NCBI GenBank assembly: GCA_018350325.1
Contig: JAEVLN010000009.1
Location: 951,388 to 1,015,387 of the forward strand
DNA from: Globodera rostochiensis
Taxonomy: Eukaryota; Nematoda; Chromadorea; Rhabditida; Heteroderidae
Reading direction: 5' to 3'
Length of the DNA stretch: 64,000 nucleotides
Each line of letters starts with the position of its first letter. Position 1 is the first letter of the stretch. Below, one piece after another: positions 36,598-48,133 of this stretch. A program made the position numbers and the translations under genes. The notes beneath the pieces are model-generated. The model made no database searches and was not told the DNA's origin. It saw only the letters and a list, made by a program, of their open reading frames with translations.

Positions 36598-38119
36598 AAT
36601 CAACAATTGATTTGGTTCGGTCTCGACTTTCTTTTTAGGTAAAAAAGTGTAAAAAGTTTAAATTTAGACAATTTTATCTAAACTAAATACATAAGTATTT
36701 TATTATCTTTGACCTCCATAATAAAATCATTTGGAATAATTTTTATTTCAAATACAACTCAAAGACAAATTGTTCTACAAAAGACGTTAAAAAATTGAAT
36801 AAAATCCAACACTAATCGTAAACATAAATGACCGCAAGGAATGAAGATAGGTTTTCTAATTTTTATTTAAATCCTTAAAAATTGTAAAATATTATTTAAA
36901 AAGTGCAAATTTAAATAGTATTTAAATTTCATTTTTGAAATTTCACGATTAAGTGAACATTTAATCGCTTCACCCGTTTCGAAATAAATTTTAACGTGAA
37001 AAAGCGATAAATACAATACAAGTATGTTTCATTATGTATTATAGTGACCGGTCGGGACCAAACTCCAGCCTGGATTTTTACGGGATTCCGGCATTGCATC
37101 CCGGGGTTTTAGCCTACCGGACAAAACCGGGCTCCGCCAAAAAACCCAATTGTTAAGAACTAGAATTTATTTAAAAATCCTCCTGTTTTCAAAAAAACAG
37201 ACCGCGCCATGCCAGGCTCTCAAAATAAACATTTTACCGATGGACAATTTAGTTTGCTGTTGGATAAAAACCCCCAGAGACACAACGCGTCGTCGCGTTC
37301 ACCACCACTTCCAATTGCCTGGGTCAACATTTTGCCGAAAAGAAATCAATAATGAGTAGAGTTGGCATTTTTAGGTTACATTTTCTTTGTTCTGCAGCTA
37401 GCCTTTGATGTGAGAAGCGCAAAAACTGATTTTTATGATTTATTTCCCAAAACGTAATAACCGAAAGTTTAATAAAAAGAAGCGAAGTGACCAAACCGAT
37501 AAAAAGTGAGGAACAAATGCAACAACAAAAAAGGAGCATATTTTTGAAAGCAAATTGGGCCAGAGGCGGGAAAACATATCGCCAATAATATCTTTAAATT
37601 ATCGTTAAATGTCCAAAATCCCAAGACTCCAACAGCAGAAGGTAAAATAAAAAACAATTATTTTTGGCACTTTTGGAGTTCTTAACACCTTTTTGACACT
37701 TTTTTAAAAGAGAATGCAATAAAAACAAAAAATGTACGCCTAAACCTTAGTTAAAACTGTGTTTTTAGCACCAAAAACCGTTCTTTAATAATAATATTTA
37801 CAGATTAATTTTTTTTGTTGTTATTTTTTGTTAAAAATTCAAAAAATTCATTATGCATAATTTTTTTTTGAAAAATGTGCTGCCTTCTACAACATTATGT
37901 GTAATTTTGTTAATATGTTTTCTGCAATTTGCGTACAAGTTTTCATTGTTATGTAAAAAACGATTGCTAGTTTAGTTTCAATTTACTTAATAAATTTGGT
38001 GAATGTTTAACTGTTTTGGAAGGTATTCGTTACAAAATTTGTCAAAAAATCTTAATTTCCACAAAAAAATGTTTACATTTAAAAAAAATTAATTCTTGAA
38101 TCATTAGTTGTGCCTTCAT
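36598..38119. other. Intergenic, with a GC-rich patch
   Basis: 37045-37140 is GC-rich with CCGG words (GACCGGTCGGGACC...), reminiscent of the ends of the element at 62.9 kb and possibly a remnant of it. Two overlapping hydrophobic minus-strand frames (37324-37657) lack a consistent spliced model and are not called. The remainder is AT-rich. Confidence 0.4.
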
Positions 38120-41087
38120 TTAGTCTGCATAATCCATTTTCTCTGGAACAATTTCGGTCAGACCGTCCGTTAAAATTTGCACAATTCGTACACTAAATTC
38201 TGAAAATATGGGAAATTTATTTGTCTTATTAATGATAAATACTTTTATGGGATTATTTTATTAATTTTCAATTATATTTTGTTTTAAAAACATCGCAGCC
38301 TGACACGCTCTTTCTTTGTTTTTGTTTCTTAAAAATTCAAATATTTTATATTAAATTAATCGCTATTTTACTGACCATTCAAATAGCTGCTAATTTGTCG
38401 GTAAAAAGAGATTCGATTTAATGTCTTTTCCCATATAAATATCGCATAAACTGTCAGTGCAATAGCCATTATTGTGAGTCCGATGTAAGCGGTGGAAAAG
38501 TCTTTGATTATGGTGACCATGGAAAGTGAAAAGCAAATAGCCAAAAATAGAAACGGAAAAACAATTGGCACGCGAATGGCCTGAAATTAATAATAATCAT
38601 TTGGACTTTTTTTCGGAAGTAAAAATTGTTTTATTTAATAAAATGCAAAAGTGTCAAATTAGACAACAAAAAAAATGTTTACATATAATTGAATTTTTGG
38701 TTTTAAATTATGCCTAAATATTTAGAACAATTACGTCTCAGTTTGATTCGATTATTAGTTTTTAAGATGCATAAATCAACTTAATTACGCAAAGTTGTTC
38801 GCTTTTCCTCTGTTTTAAACGCCAATTTTTTGCGTTTTTAGATACTACAGAGCAAATTTGCAAAAATTAAAAAAGTAGCAAAAATATAAGAAAATCATAA
38901 CATCATAAGATCAACTGAGATTGGATTCGTGATCAACGCCCCAAATAAACACCAAGAAATGTACCAAAAAAAGACAATTTTTAATTTAATGCAAAATTTA
39001 CCTCCGGATGGACAGGCAAATGTTTAAAGCGAATGTACAACAGGCAACACATGGCGCAACCACGCTGAAGCCAAATTGCAAAGCCAAGATAGCCAACGAG
39101 TTCATCAATGTTGCCAAGAAATAAACCGATAAACGTAAAGATGGCCTAATGTTTTATTACGAATTTAATTATTATATTTTTGTAATTTTACATAAACTAT
39201 TAGTGCAGCCCTCGGGCTGTCGTGAGTTCGATTGATGCAGGCAATGAATGATGGAATTTGACGTTCACGCGCTACAGCATATAAATACCTTCATTTTTTG
39301 TATTTAATTTCAAAAATTTCTGGGAAGAATTGGTACCCAAAATTTACGGTACCTGCTCCCTGTAAAAATTGATGCGTTCAACGCATTCAACAAAACTAAT
39401 GAGATTATAAACGGCATAAGTCTGCTAAAACCTCCCATTGTTTGTTCGGCAAATGTCTGAAAATTGTTTTAATTATTTTAATCAAAATAAACATTTGTTA
39501 CCATTGCCACGGCAGTGGACTTTTGGATGTCAGATACACTAAGAACAGCAAAAAATGCGAAATTGATTGTGGCGTAAATGAGTGTTGAACAAGTCATGCC
39601 GGTGAAAATGGCGAAAGGCATTGTTCTGTTTAATTATTTAAGTGTGGATTTAAAATTGAAAAACAGCCAAAGTTTGAGTACATTTTGTAAAAATATTGAA
39701 ATACTGTAAGTCACCAATTAATTAAAATTGTAATCGAGACATCTAAATTATATTTTTAGGGATACTTTTTGGGTTTTCACCCCCGCCCCCCTCGCACCAA
39801 AAATGCAAGAGTCCGGACTGAATTTAAATCGACAAAATAAAAGATTGAATTCCTGTTGTCTGAGAGTCAAAAAAAAGGGAGAATGTAAGTGTGTCCCAGA
39901 TTTGCATTTTGAAGGCCGACGGGGGGGGCAAAATAAACCGAAAGTACCATCCCTATGTTTTACAACCTTGCTGGATTGGACACTTCTTCAATGCCGTAAT
40001 TTAGCACATCCCATCCGTCGTAATTGAACAAACCAGCAAAGAAAGCATTTGTCAGGTTGCCGACGTCCATTGACGAATTTGCGAATGGTTGGTGCAGATT
40101 CTCGGTGTAACCTATAAACACGCTCATGGAAGCAAATATATTTAAAGAACCAAAGGGTTGAAATTTATTACATTAAATTATTAAATTAATTTTGATAAAA
40201 AAAATGCAGAAGAATTAAAGTTTTTTCTTCAAATATAATTAGCCTATTGCAATAAATAATTTCCTCTTATTTTTTTAAAACAATTATTATACTTTTTCTA
40301 TCAACCTTTAAAGGTAAACCAGTATATGCCAATGCCGACAATTAAAAGTGCGGACAAAAATTTTGCCACAGCGGTGACCAGCTGGAAGGGCGCGACCACC
40401 GCCCGGAGGGAGAAGAAGTTGAGGAAGATCATCAGCCAAACAGAGCTAAACGCGATCAGTTTGCGTAGTGCAAGCGCAGCTGTGGGGTGCTGATCAGCGT
40501 CAATGAGCGCGTCGAGGCCGAGGCCTTGGACAGTGTACTCGGCGAACGTCACGGCCTGGATGGCTGCAAACAAAGGGTAGGTCAGCACACAGCCGGTCAC
40601 CATGAACATGAAGGCCAGCGGTCGCCTGTTAATTTAATTCCAAAAATAAAGGATGGATTCTTTAAAACCATTTGACGTAAGAGAGATAAGCAAAATCGCC
40701 GCCCGAACGTCGAATGCTTGTCCCAAGTTCAATGTAACAAAAAGCTCCTAAAGTGGTCGCTGCGGCAGAAAGAAGCCAAATCAACAACGAAAGTCCAACC
40801 TAAAATAAGTAATAAAGGAAATACATAATTTGAATAAACAAAAATAACAAATTCATTTTTTTAATTTATTGCTTATTCCAAAATTTAAACATTGCGATTC
40901 AGAAATTTTAATATCATTCTATTTTAAATGTGAATTATTCCGTTGAATTATTTGAAAAAAAACTGGCCGATCCCGTTCTGTTAAGAATTGTTGTGGGTGT
41001 TATAAAAATTCCGGATCCAACAACGCTTCCAATAAAGTACGAAGTGGCTCCCCAACGGCCAATTTTGTTCTGCTCAGATTTTGTCAT
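38120..41087 (-). CDS. aat-like: L-type amino-acid transporter light chain (APC superfamily, SLC7/aat type)
   Basis: Ten exons join in frame to about 489 aa from ATG 41087 to TAA 38120. Motifs in order: GRWGATSYFIGSVVGSGIF (helix 1, the GSGIF signature); GSVGLSLLIWLLSAAATTLGAF (helix 2); CYIELGTSIRRSGGDFAYL (the SGG(D/E) loop); DGWDVLNYGIEEVSNPARTM (helix 6 and loop); and SRYLYAVARERQIPSF (helix 8). Later exons supply helices 9-12 and a short acidic tail. The family exchanges neutral or cationic amino acids at the plasma membrane, usually with a 4F2hc partner. Frame and family alignment both place the first donor at TCG|GCCAGT (after 40968), a GC rather than a GT start. A small MITE lies in intron 4 beside the exon ending at 39967. 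Confidence 0.9.
39757..39955. mobile_element. Short MITE, possibly hAT-like, about 200 bp
   Basis: The ends are TAGGGAT..ACTTT and AAAGTACCATCCCTA, an imperfect inverted repeat. The interior has C and G runs (CCCCCGCCCCC, GGGGGGGG). The flanks (TATATTTT / TGTTTTAC) are only weakly similar, so the target duplication is not firm. It occupies most of an amino-acid transporter intron, 12 bp from the exon ending at 39967. Confidence 0.45.
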
Positions 41088-41699
41088 TTGGAAGAGTTCA
41101 AGGAAGTGTGAAGTGTTAATAATTTATGCATTTAGTAAATAATTTATTTTATGCTAATTTTAAACATTTATTATGAATTTTAAACAAATTATTCTAATCT
41201 AAAACCAATTTGTCTAATTTTAATGTTTAAAAATTGATCGATTCCAAATTTCCTCAAAAATGTTTGGGGCCAATTGAATGAAAATGCATAATTGTTGTGT
41301 AAGCGTTATCATCACCTTTCATAGTTTTGGTGTACAACCAATTTTCAATCTTTTTTTTGTTTGTACAATTTAAAATTGTTTCGTTCCTTTATAGTTTCGC
41401 ATTTCCATGATAATTTTTGATACTCAAAATTTGACGATCAGATGATAAGCACACATATTTTTTGTGTCGAGACATCACGAAAAAAAAGTGGAGATAGGGT
41501 ATTCATTTAAAAGCAATTTGCTTCTCTAAAGAGTTTAGGGCATTCACAATCTGTTGAAAAAATTTAAATTTGTAAAAAGTAAATTTATCACCCAATCAAA
41601 CAATGCAAATGGGGCATTTCGAAGGTCTCTCTATTTTTATGGATGAACTGAAAATTATTGTGCACTTTTTCAGCCAGTTCTTATTTGAATCGTCGGATT
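41088..41699. other. Intergenic
   Basis: AT-rich, between the start of the amino-acid transporter and the 3' end of the cysteine-rich gene, both on the minus strand. No exon, RNA gene or repeat seen. Confidence 0.45.
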
Positions 41700-42675
41700 T
41701 TAGTTGGAAAAATCAATGACCAAAGAAGTCGAGCTGTTGCTGAACCCATCCAGTTCATCGTCGACAACTCTGGTGCCAGCTTCAACTTTAAGCCATTCAA
41801 TCTTGCCACCCAACACATTCATGCACAAAGAATTCAACGTTTCTTTGGTCGTCTTCGGAAGGGCGCAGCCTTTGAGCGTCACAAAGCTGCCCTTATTGTC
41901 TATATTTGTTTAAAAGCATATCTCTTTTATTTTTATTTATTATTTACATTTTTGTGTATTTCGTGGCACACATTTTGCGCTCACACATATGCTGCTGTGT
42001 TTAGAGCATCGAGTGCTTTTGGGAGCCAATTGAAAAGTTCCGAAATACTTTGGACTGAAGTCGTTCCCAGTCCCGTCTTGAGAAGATAACTTTCCCATTA
42101 ATTCCGAGACACATTCAATATCTAAAATAGAATTTAAATTTAAAATAAAATAAAATTAAGGACCTCCTTGTTGAATGTCCAACGTGACTTTTTTGGGTTT
42201 GTTGCAGCCCGACTTGTAACAGAGCTGGCAGTTGATGTACTTGGCCACTCCTTCTATGCCGTCAACATATGGCGAACAGACGCCTTCGTCCGCACATCCA
42301 GTGCGATGAGCGAAAACATCGCCTAAAATTTTCAATTTTGGGTGTATTAAACTCAAAGAAATTGGGCTTTTCATTTCAATACAATTTTTTATTTTAATTA
42401 CTTTAAATAATTTTTTATTTTTTTAAACCATGGACAGTGATGAATGTGGCACTAAAACAGCTTTTAGTTTTAGGCAAACAATTCATTTTTGTGAAACTGC
42501 CAAAAACGCCCTCCTCGGCCATAGCAAAGCCCCATCCATCCCAACAACTGATCGCTAAATATTTGGGTTTATGAAATGATTCCAACTTTTGAAAGAGATT
42601 TAAAATATTAGTACCATTCGCTTCATCAAATGCCGTGGTGGCGCTGAACAGAACCACAAACACAAAGAAAAACAT
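41700..42675 (-). CDS. Secreted cysteine-rich protein, paralogue 1, about 259 aa
   Basis: Four exons (42675-42429, 42322-42164, 42121-41948 and 41899-41700) join with phase-1 introns throughout. Residues 1-15 are a signal peptide (MFFFVFVVLFSATTA). The mature part has a cysteine pattern: SCWDGWG; KSCFSATF; GCADEGVC; CQLCYKSGCN; later CSKHSSICVSAKC and GCALP. The C-x-x-C-x4-CN element recalls the end of Ly6/three-finger domains, but the fold is not established. The neighbour at 43.4-44.6 kb is a clear tandem paralogue with the same exon phases. Likely extracellular; function unknown. In a plant parasite such pairs are candidate secreted effectors, but no sequence feature here proves delivery. 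Confidence 0.8.
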
Positions 42676-43356
42676 TTTAAATTAAAATTTAATATAATTA
42701 ATTCAAATGGATTTAAATGCAAATGCGTCGCGGCGTTAAATACAAAAAAATGAAACATTTTCTTTTTGACTTTATGGTGACTAAGCAAAAATGAGCCACG
42801 ATTTTTCCATTTCAATGTAAGAAAGAAAAGGCTTTTGAATTCAACATTTTGATGAGTAATAAATGTTACATTGCGAAAATTACATTTTTTGTTTTGCTTT
42901 AAAGTTTATCTGGGAAACAGAAATAGAAATAAATAAATGTAAAAATAATATATTTTTTGAATATTTTCGAAGTTTTTAAATTCATTAATATTTTATAAAA
43001 TTCATTACTTTGCTTAAAGTCAAGCAAATCAAACAATTAGCATTATACAAATTCTGGCTCGTCATTTTGATTTTTTCAATTTTTCCTAACAAATTGAACA
43101 TTAAATCAATTTTCTTAATGAAGGGCAAATCCGAATGATTTGAGCACCCAAATAGGAGAAAAGGTTTTTCGAAAACTTAAGGGCATTTATTAGGAGCGAA
43201 ACGGGGGCCACTGCGATACAACGCGATTAGTTTAAACATTTTTGCCAAAACTTTTTCAATTTTATCCAATCACTTTGCTTTTATTAATTCGTTTAGCTTT
43301 TATTCATAGTGCCATCGAGAAAGAAGCAATGTTGATTAGTTGGCACAAATAACAGT
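42676..43356. other. Intergenic between tandem paralogues
   Basis: AT-rich, holds the presumed promoter of paralogue 1 and the 3' end of paralogue 2. No further exon seen. Confidence 0.45.
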
Positions 43357-44582
43357 TTATAGAGCAATTGGATCATTCGTTCCATTCGTTTCGCTAAACG
43401 CTCCCGGCGATACATTCCAAACGTTGGTGCCTTCTTCGAGCTTGAACGAAGTCAGCTGCCAGTCGTCCAACCCAAATAACGTTGAGCAGAACGCAGTCAG
43501 CGCTTCTTCTGTGGTTTCAGCAAATGCGCACCCTTTGAGCATCAAGAAGCTTTCATTATTTTCTAAGAAATATTTAATTTTATTTAAGTTTTTTTTATTT
43601 TTTACGACTTTGTGAATCTTTGGGTGCGCATTTTACGCTCACACATTTGTTACTGTGCTCAGTGCATCGAATGCTTTTTGGCGGCAACTGAAATGCCAAA
43701 AAAGATTCCGTTTTTGGGTTCAAAAGGCCGTGTTGAGCGATCTTTGCCATGACTTTGGAGACACATTTAATGTCTAAAAATAAAAAAATATAGAAAAAAC
43801 TTTAATGTTTATTTAAATTATACCTCCTTGTTGGGTGGCCAAATTGTTGGGGTTTTCGGGCATGTTGCAGCTCGACTTGTCGCACAGCTTGCAGCTAACG
43901 CGCTTGGCAAGACCTTCTATGCCAGAAATATCGACAAATGCTGGGCAAATTCCATCGTCGGCACAACCAAATCGACGGAGCATAATTTGTCCTTAATTTT
44001 AAAACTGTATTATTTTTGTATTTAAATTTTGGTTTTAATTTATCGCACCATGCAAAGCCGTATAGGTGGCACTAAAGCAACTTTTGGTTATCGGACAGTT
44101 CTGTTTGCCGAACTTCCCGGAAAGGAACGTGCCGTCCATTGTCATTTCGTGTCCCTCCCAACAGCTGAGCTCAAACGAATGTTTTAACTCGTCCAATTTC
44201 GTGTCAATGGCCGCCACTTTTTGCTCCAATAATTCATTTTTGATGTTGCTGATGCGCTCCCAGTTGTTTAGTGCTAAACATTTAATTAGTTGTTCGGCAA
44301 ATAGACTTTTTGGTAATTGGGATGAGTAGAACATTTGCATATTTAGTCCAATTAAGATTCAATTAAATTAGCCCAAAAAGGTGAGATTTTATGGATTGTT
44401 AAAAAGGCATATTTGGATATTCTTTTGACAAATTTAAAAATATAAAAGCATAATGCCACTTTTCGTTTATTTAAACGATCACCGACGAACAGTTCCCCTA
44501 TCAAATAAATACCTTCTTCGTCTATTTCAAACGAAGCTGAGATGGTGCAAAGAAGCAATAGCAATCCATTTAATCGATTCAT
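43357..44582 (-). CDS. Secreted cysteine-rich protein, paralogue 2, about 278 aa
   Basis: Five exons (44582-44513, 44273-44049, 43991-43824, 43773-43606 and 43562-43357) join with phase-1 introns. The signal peptide is MNRLNGLLLLLCTISA, on its own exon; paralogue 1 has its leader and first cysteine region fused in one exon. Shared landmarks with paralogue 1: SCWEGHE; KSCFSATY; GCADDGIC; CKLCDKSSCN; CVSKVMAKI; C..HSNKCVSVKC; LKGCAFAETTEEAL. An extra charged helix (ERISNIKNELLEQKVAAIDT) precedes the first cysteine. Likely secreted; function unknown. Intron 1 contains a segment also found near 474-520. Confidence 0.8.
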
Positions 44583-45073
44583 TAAATACTAAATTCCTAT
44601 TAAAATTGTTAAATGATGCTAAGAATAAAAAAATTCGAGTGTCTTTTTTGCGTTAAATATGAAATTTTGAAGAAAAAATGATTTCTATGATCAGCCGAGA
44701 TGACACATTTTCCCTACATTTTGAGCATTATTTATGGGATAGGCAGAGGTGAATGATCGCAATTCTGAGCAATGCTTAAAACGATTGTAAACATTTTTTG
44801 AAAGAACAAAATTTTTTAAATGTTATTTTATTTCAGAATTAAACATAAATTTGACCGAAATAACATAAATGCATAAAATAAAGTAGAACATTTTTGTTGC
44901 GTTGATTGTCGGATTTTTCATTTTCGTTTAATTTTTATTTGCTCTATCGGCACATTTTTAAATGCATTATCTTTTTTCACCGATGTGAGCGATTTATCCT
45001 TTTTTTATAATTATTTTCTCAACATACAAAATGTTTTTAATAAACACATCTCCTTAAATTATTGGTGTCAAAC
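44583..45073. other. Intergenic
   Basis: AT-rich, presumed promoter of cysteine-rich paralogue 2 and 3' flank of the chemoreceptor gene. Nothing else seen. Confidence 0.45.
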
Positions 45074-46937
45074 TCAATAGTTTCTTGTCACAGAAATGCC
45101 GACGGGCACAACTCTCTTCGGGGCCAGTTTCAGCGGAGAGGCCAATCGACGAGTCACAAGATTGGTTCCCAACTGCTTGCTGAACACGCGACTATGATTC
45201 ATTCTCGGAAGCTGTTCGATGCGCTGCCGACCATCGGCCACTGATTGAGGCCTATTCTTTCTGCTGTTCAGCTTGTTTTCAACCGTAAATATTGGTGAAG
45301 TTTGATCAGAAAATCGACGTCTTTCGGACAGGGCGGCTACCACACAGCCGCCGATGGACGGCAATGGGCGGTTGACGAATTGAGAATATTTGTTGTTGTT
45401 CAAAAGTTGCATGGTTGGCAACACGTTCACACACTTTGTACGCGGAAGACGGACCAATGCTTTTCGATACCGTACTGTGGAGCAGATGGTGATTAGCGGA
45501 AGTACTGTAGGCAGCCAATTCAACGCTGGCCCAAGAAGTATTGTTGAAGCCAATAAAAATGGCGAGTGAGTTGAAGAAGCAAAACCAACGATCAGCAGTG
45601 TCAGTGAGTAAAAAAATATCAAAAGAGCAGCCTAAAATCAGCAATAAAAAAACAAATTCAATTACAAAAAATTTATATAATTACTAAAAACATTATGTTA
45701 AACTTGTCTCAAACTAAACCAAATCAAACAAACAAAATACCATTTTGAAAGCAGCTAATTTTTAAAAGCTTAAGCCAAACTTAAACAATTAAAATTCTTT
45801 AAAGAAAGTTATTTCCATAAAACTATAAAAACTCCGATTTGGGCGCTTTCTTTTTATTTCAAATAATTAGAACTTTCTTAATGGCATTTTGTTTGTTTTA
45901 TTTGGTTGAGTTTGATCCCCCCCCCCCCCACAATTTTTACCTGAACAAAAATGCCCAAATTTATTTGACGATTGAATCTGTGTTCATATTGTTGTTTAGC
46001 ATTTGTTGGAATTTTCTTTGTGAGATTTGCAATCTTTATGACACAAAATACGATGGTTAGAAGAATGAAAATGTTGTAAATTACACCCAAAATTATCCAC
46101 TCATGATTTTCGAAGTATGTCTAAATTTTAAAATGTTTAATTTTTTTATTAATATATATGTTTTTACCGTTTTTGAATGTTGTGGTATAATAATTTGAAG
46201 GTTCTCTACAGAAACATTCTCTCTGAAAATTTGCGCATCAGTAACACTGGCTTCATCACGAGGACCAAACACAAAAAATCCCGTAAAAATTGTTTGAAAG
46301 AATGCCGCAAAAAGCAGAAGGCCAAAATAGACGAACATAAAGTTTTCAGTTTTTCTAAAAAAACAAAATTAATTTAATAATAAAATTAAATAAACCTTAT
46401 CAAAACCAAATAGCGATAATAAAACTGAACACAGAGGCCGGAGGTGGCCAAAAACAGCATCAGAAACAACCAAATTTTGGCGATGATTGTGTCGATAGGA
46501 TGCGAAAAGGTCGCAAAGAAACTTTTCTTCATTAACATCGGGATGCCGTCGACAATCAAAAAGGTCTGAAAATGAATAATGAATGACATTGGTCTTGATT
46601 TGTCATATTTTCTTAATTTCTCAATTTTTTTTTGTACATAAACGTGTGGAAAATATATATTTTTTGAAACAAAGGTGAATGAATATTTCAAAAACAATTT
46701 TAACGTTTAAAATGATAAATTAAAAATAATTAGCTATAAAATTACCGGTTCCAAATAAAAAGTGCAGATGAGTAGGATTATGTTGAACGCGCAAGAATGG
46801 AGCACAGCAACGATGTTTGAGCGTAAATCTATTGGCGTTTTCTTCAGTGCTAGCCAAATCAGCAGAATATTCAACGGAATGCCGATCACTGCACAAAGTG
46901 CCGAATTGACACAGATGAAAAGGTCGAAAGAAATCAT
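45074..46937 (-). CDS. Nematode 7TM chemoreceptor, Str/Srd-like, with long basic tail
   Basis: Five exons (46937-46746, 46565-46396, 46354-46168, 46120-45941 and 45631-45074). Helix 1 and the first loop read PLNILLIWLALKKTPIDLR, the pattern of Str/Srd-type nematode receptors. Helix 3 ends in FYYRYLVLIR. Helix 7 is NWLPTVLPLITICSTVRYRKAL, matching the PLITI...YR signature. After it the same exon continues for more than 100 basic, Ser/Arg-rich residues, longer than usual for the family, so the true end or a further intron is uncertain. Likely a chemosensory receptor of sensory neurons. It is not closely related to the receptor at 11.7-13.1 kb. Confidence 0.8.
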
Positions 46938-48133
46938 TTTGGATTTAAAACTTTTTTTTTAAAATTGCTATAATGAACGTTTATTAATATAAAAATTAAT
47001 TTAAAAACATTTAAATGTCGACTAACACATCTCAAATTTAACAAATGTTTAAATTGGAACAAAAGTTAAACAAATGTACAATTGCCAAAGTTTGAGGCAA
47101 TATAATGAATGGTAGAAAAGTGACAACATTTTAGCGAATAAACGCAGTTTTCTCACGAAATTTAATTGCATGGGGAGTTTAATTTGGCGAAAATTGAATT
47201 TCCGTGCCATTTAAAAAAGTGAGGGAAATTTTCTCATTTGGGACCATTTAAAGTGGGTAAATTGTATGTACAAAAAAGCGTCACACTCTCAAATTAGGAG
47301 CACAAAAAAATTAGAAACGATTGAGATTGTGACGTCCTTGGCTTATGACGGAATAAACAGATGAAAATTGAATTATTTTGGTCTAAGAATGATGCAAATC
47401 TAGTGCTGCCAAAACAGTTTAGTTGGCCAATAATCGCATTAATGACCGGAATAAACACGGGTTGTTTTTTTAAATTGTTTCCTTATTGTTACAAATAGAG
47501 ACGGAATTGATACATAAATAATAAAACATCCAAATATGTAAAATTAACAACGTTTTCCAAGCTTCTAATTTATTTTTAATAATTTTGTTTTTATTGTTTA
47601 TATTAAATTTCAATTCTTATGAATACAATATTCCTTAAATTAATATTGAACTAGAAATGTTATAAGGATAGCTTATTATTAAAAAAATTTTAACAAAACT
47701 CTACGGGAAACCAGTGCAAAAAAATGAGTGAGAGAGCGCGTGAGAGGGAAGAGAAAACAAAAGAAACAGAACGTAGTTTTTTTCATTTCTTAATTCTATA
47801 TATTATATAGAAGCTTGCAAGCTTTTAAAAATAAAGCTAAATATCGCTCAAATTTAATAACAAAAATTAAAATCCAAGATTTTCTAAAATCGGGCTATCG
47901 ATTTAAGCGGTAAAAAGCAAAAGAATGCAAAAATAATGACCGCGTAAAGCTTTTCTGAATTAAAAAAAAATTTCTGGCGCCCAATTTCACGATTAGACAT
48001 AAAATTCAATTTCTATGAGCTCAAATCCACAATACTTTATGCCTTTAATCAATAATCAAAATCAGGTAAATGGCGTTAATTGAAAAAAGGTGAATAAAGC
48101 GCACAATGTTGGCAAATTTTAAATAAAAAAATT
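46938..48133. other. Intergenic, between chemoreceptor start and arm 2
   Basis: About 1.2 kb, AT-rich. It includes the presumed chemoreceptor promoter and the unique sequence next to the arm 2 boundary. No exon, RNA gene or obvious repeat seen. Confidence 0.45.

Noticed and set aside
37324..37657. Hydrophobic minus-strand frames that look like a small membrane protein
   Set aside because: The two overlapping frames cannot be joined by plausible splice sites, and there is no family motif.
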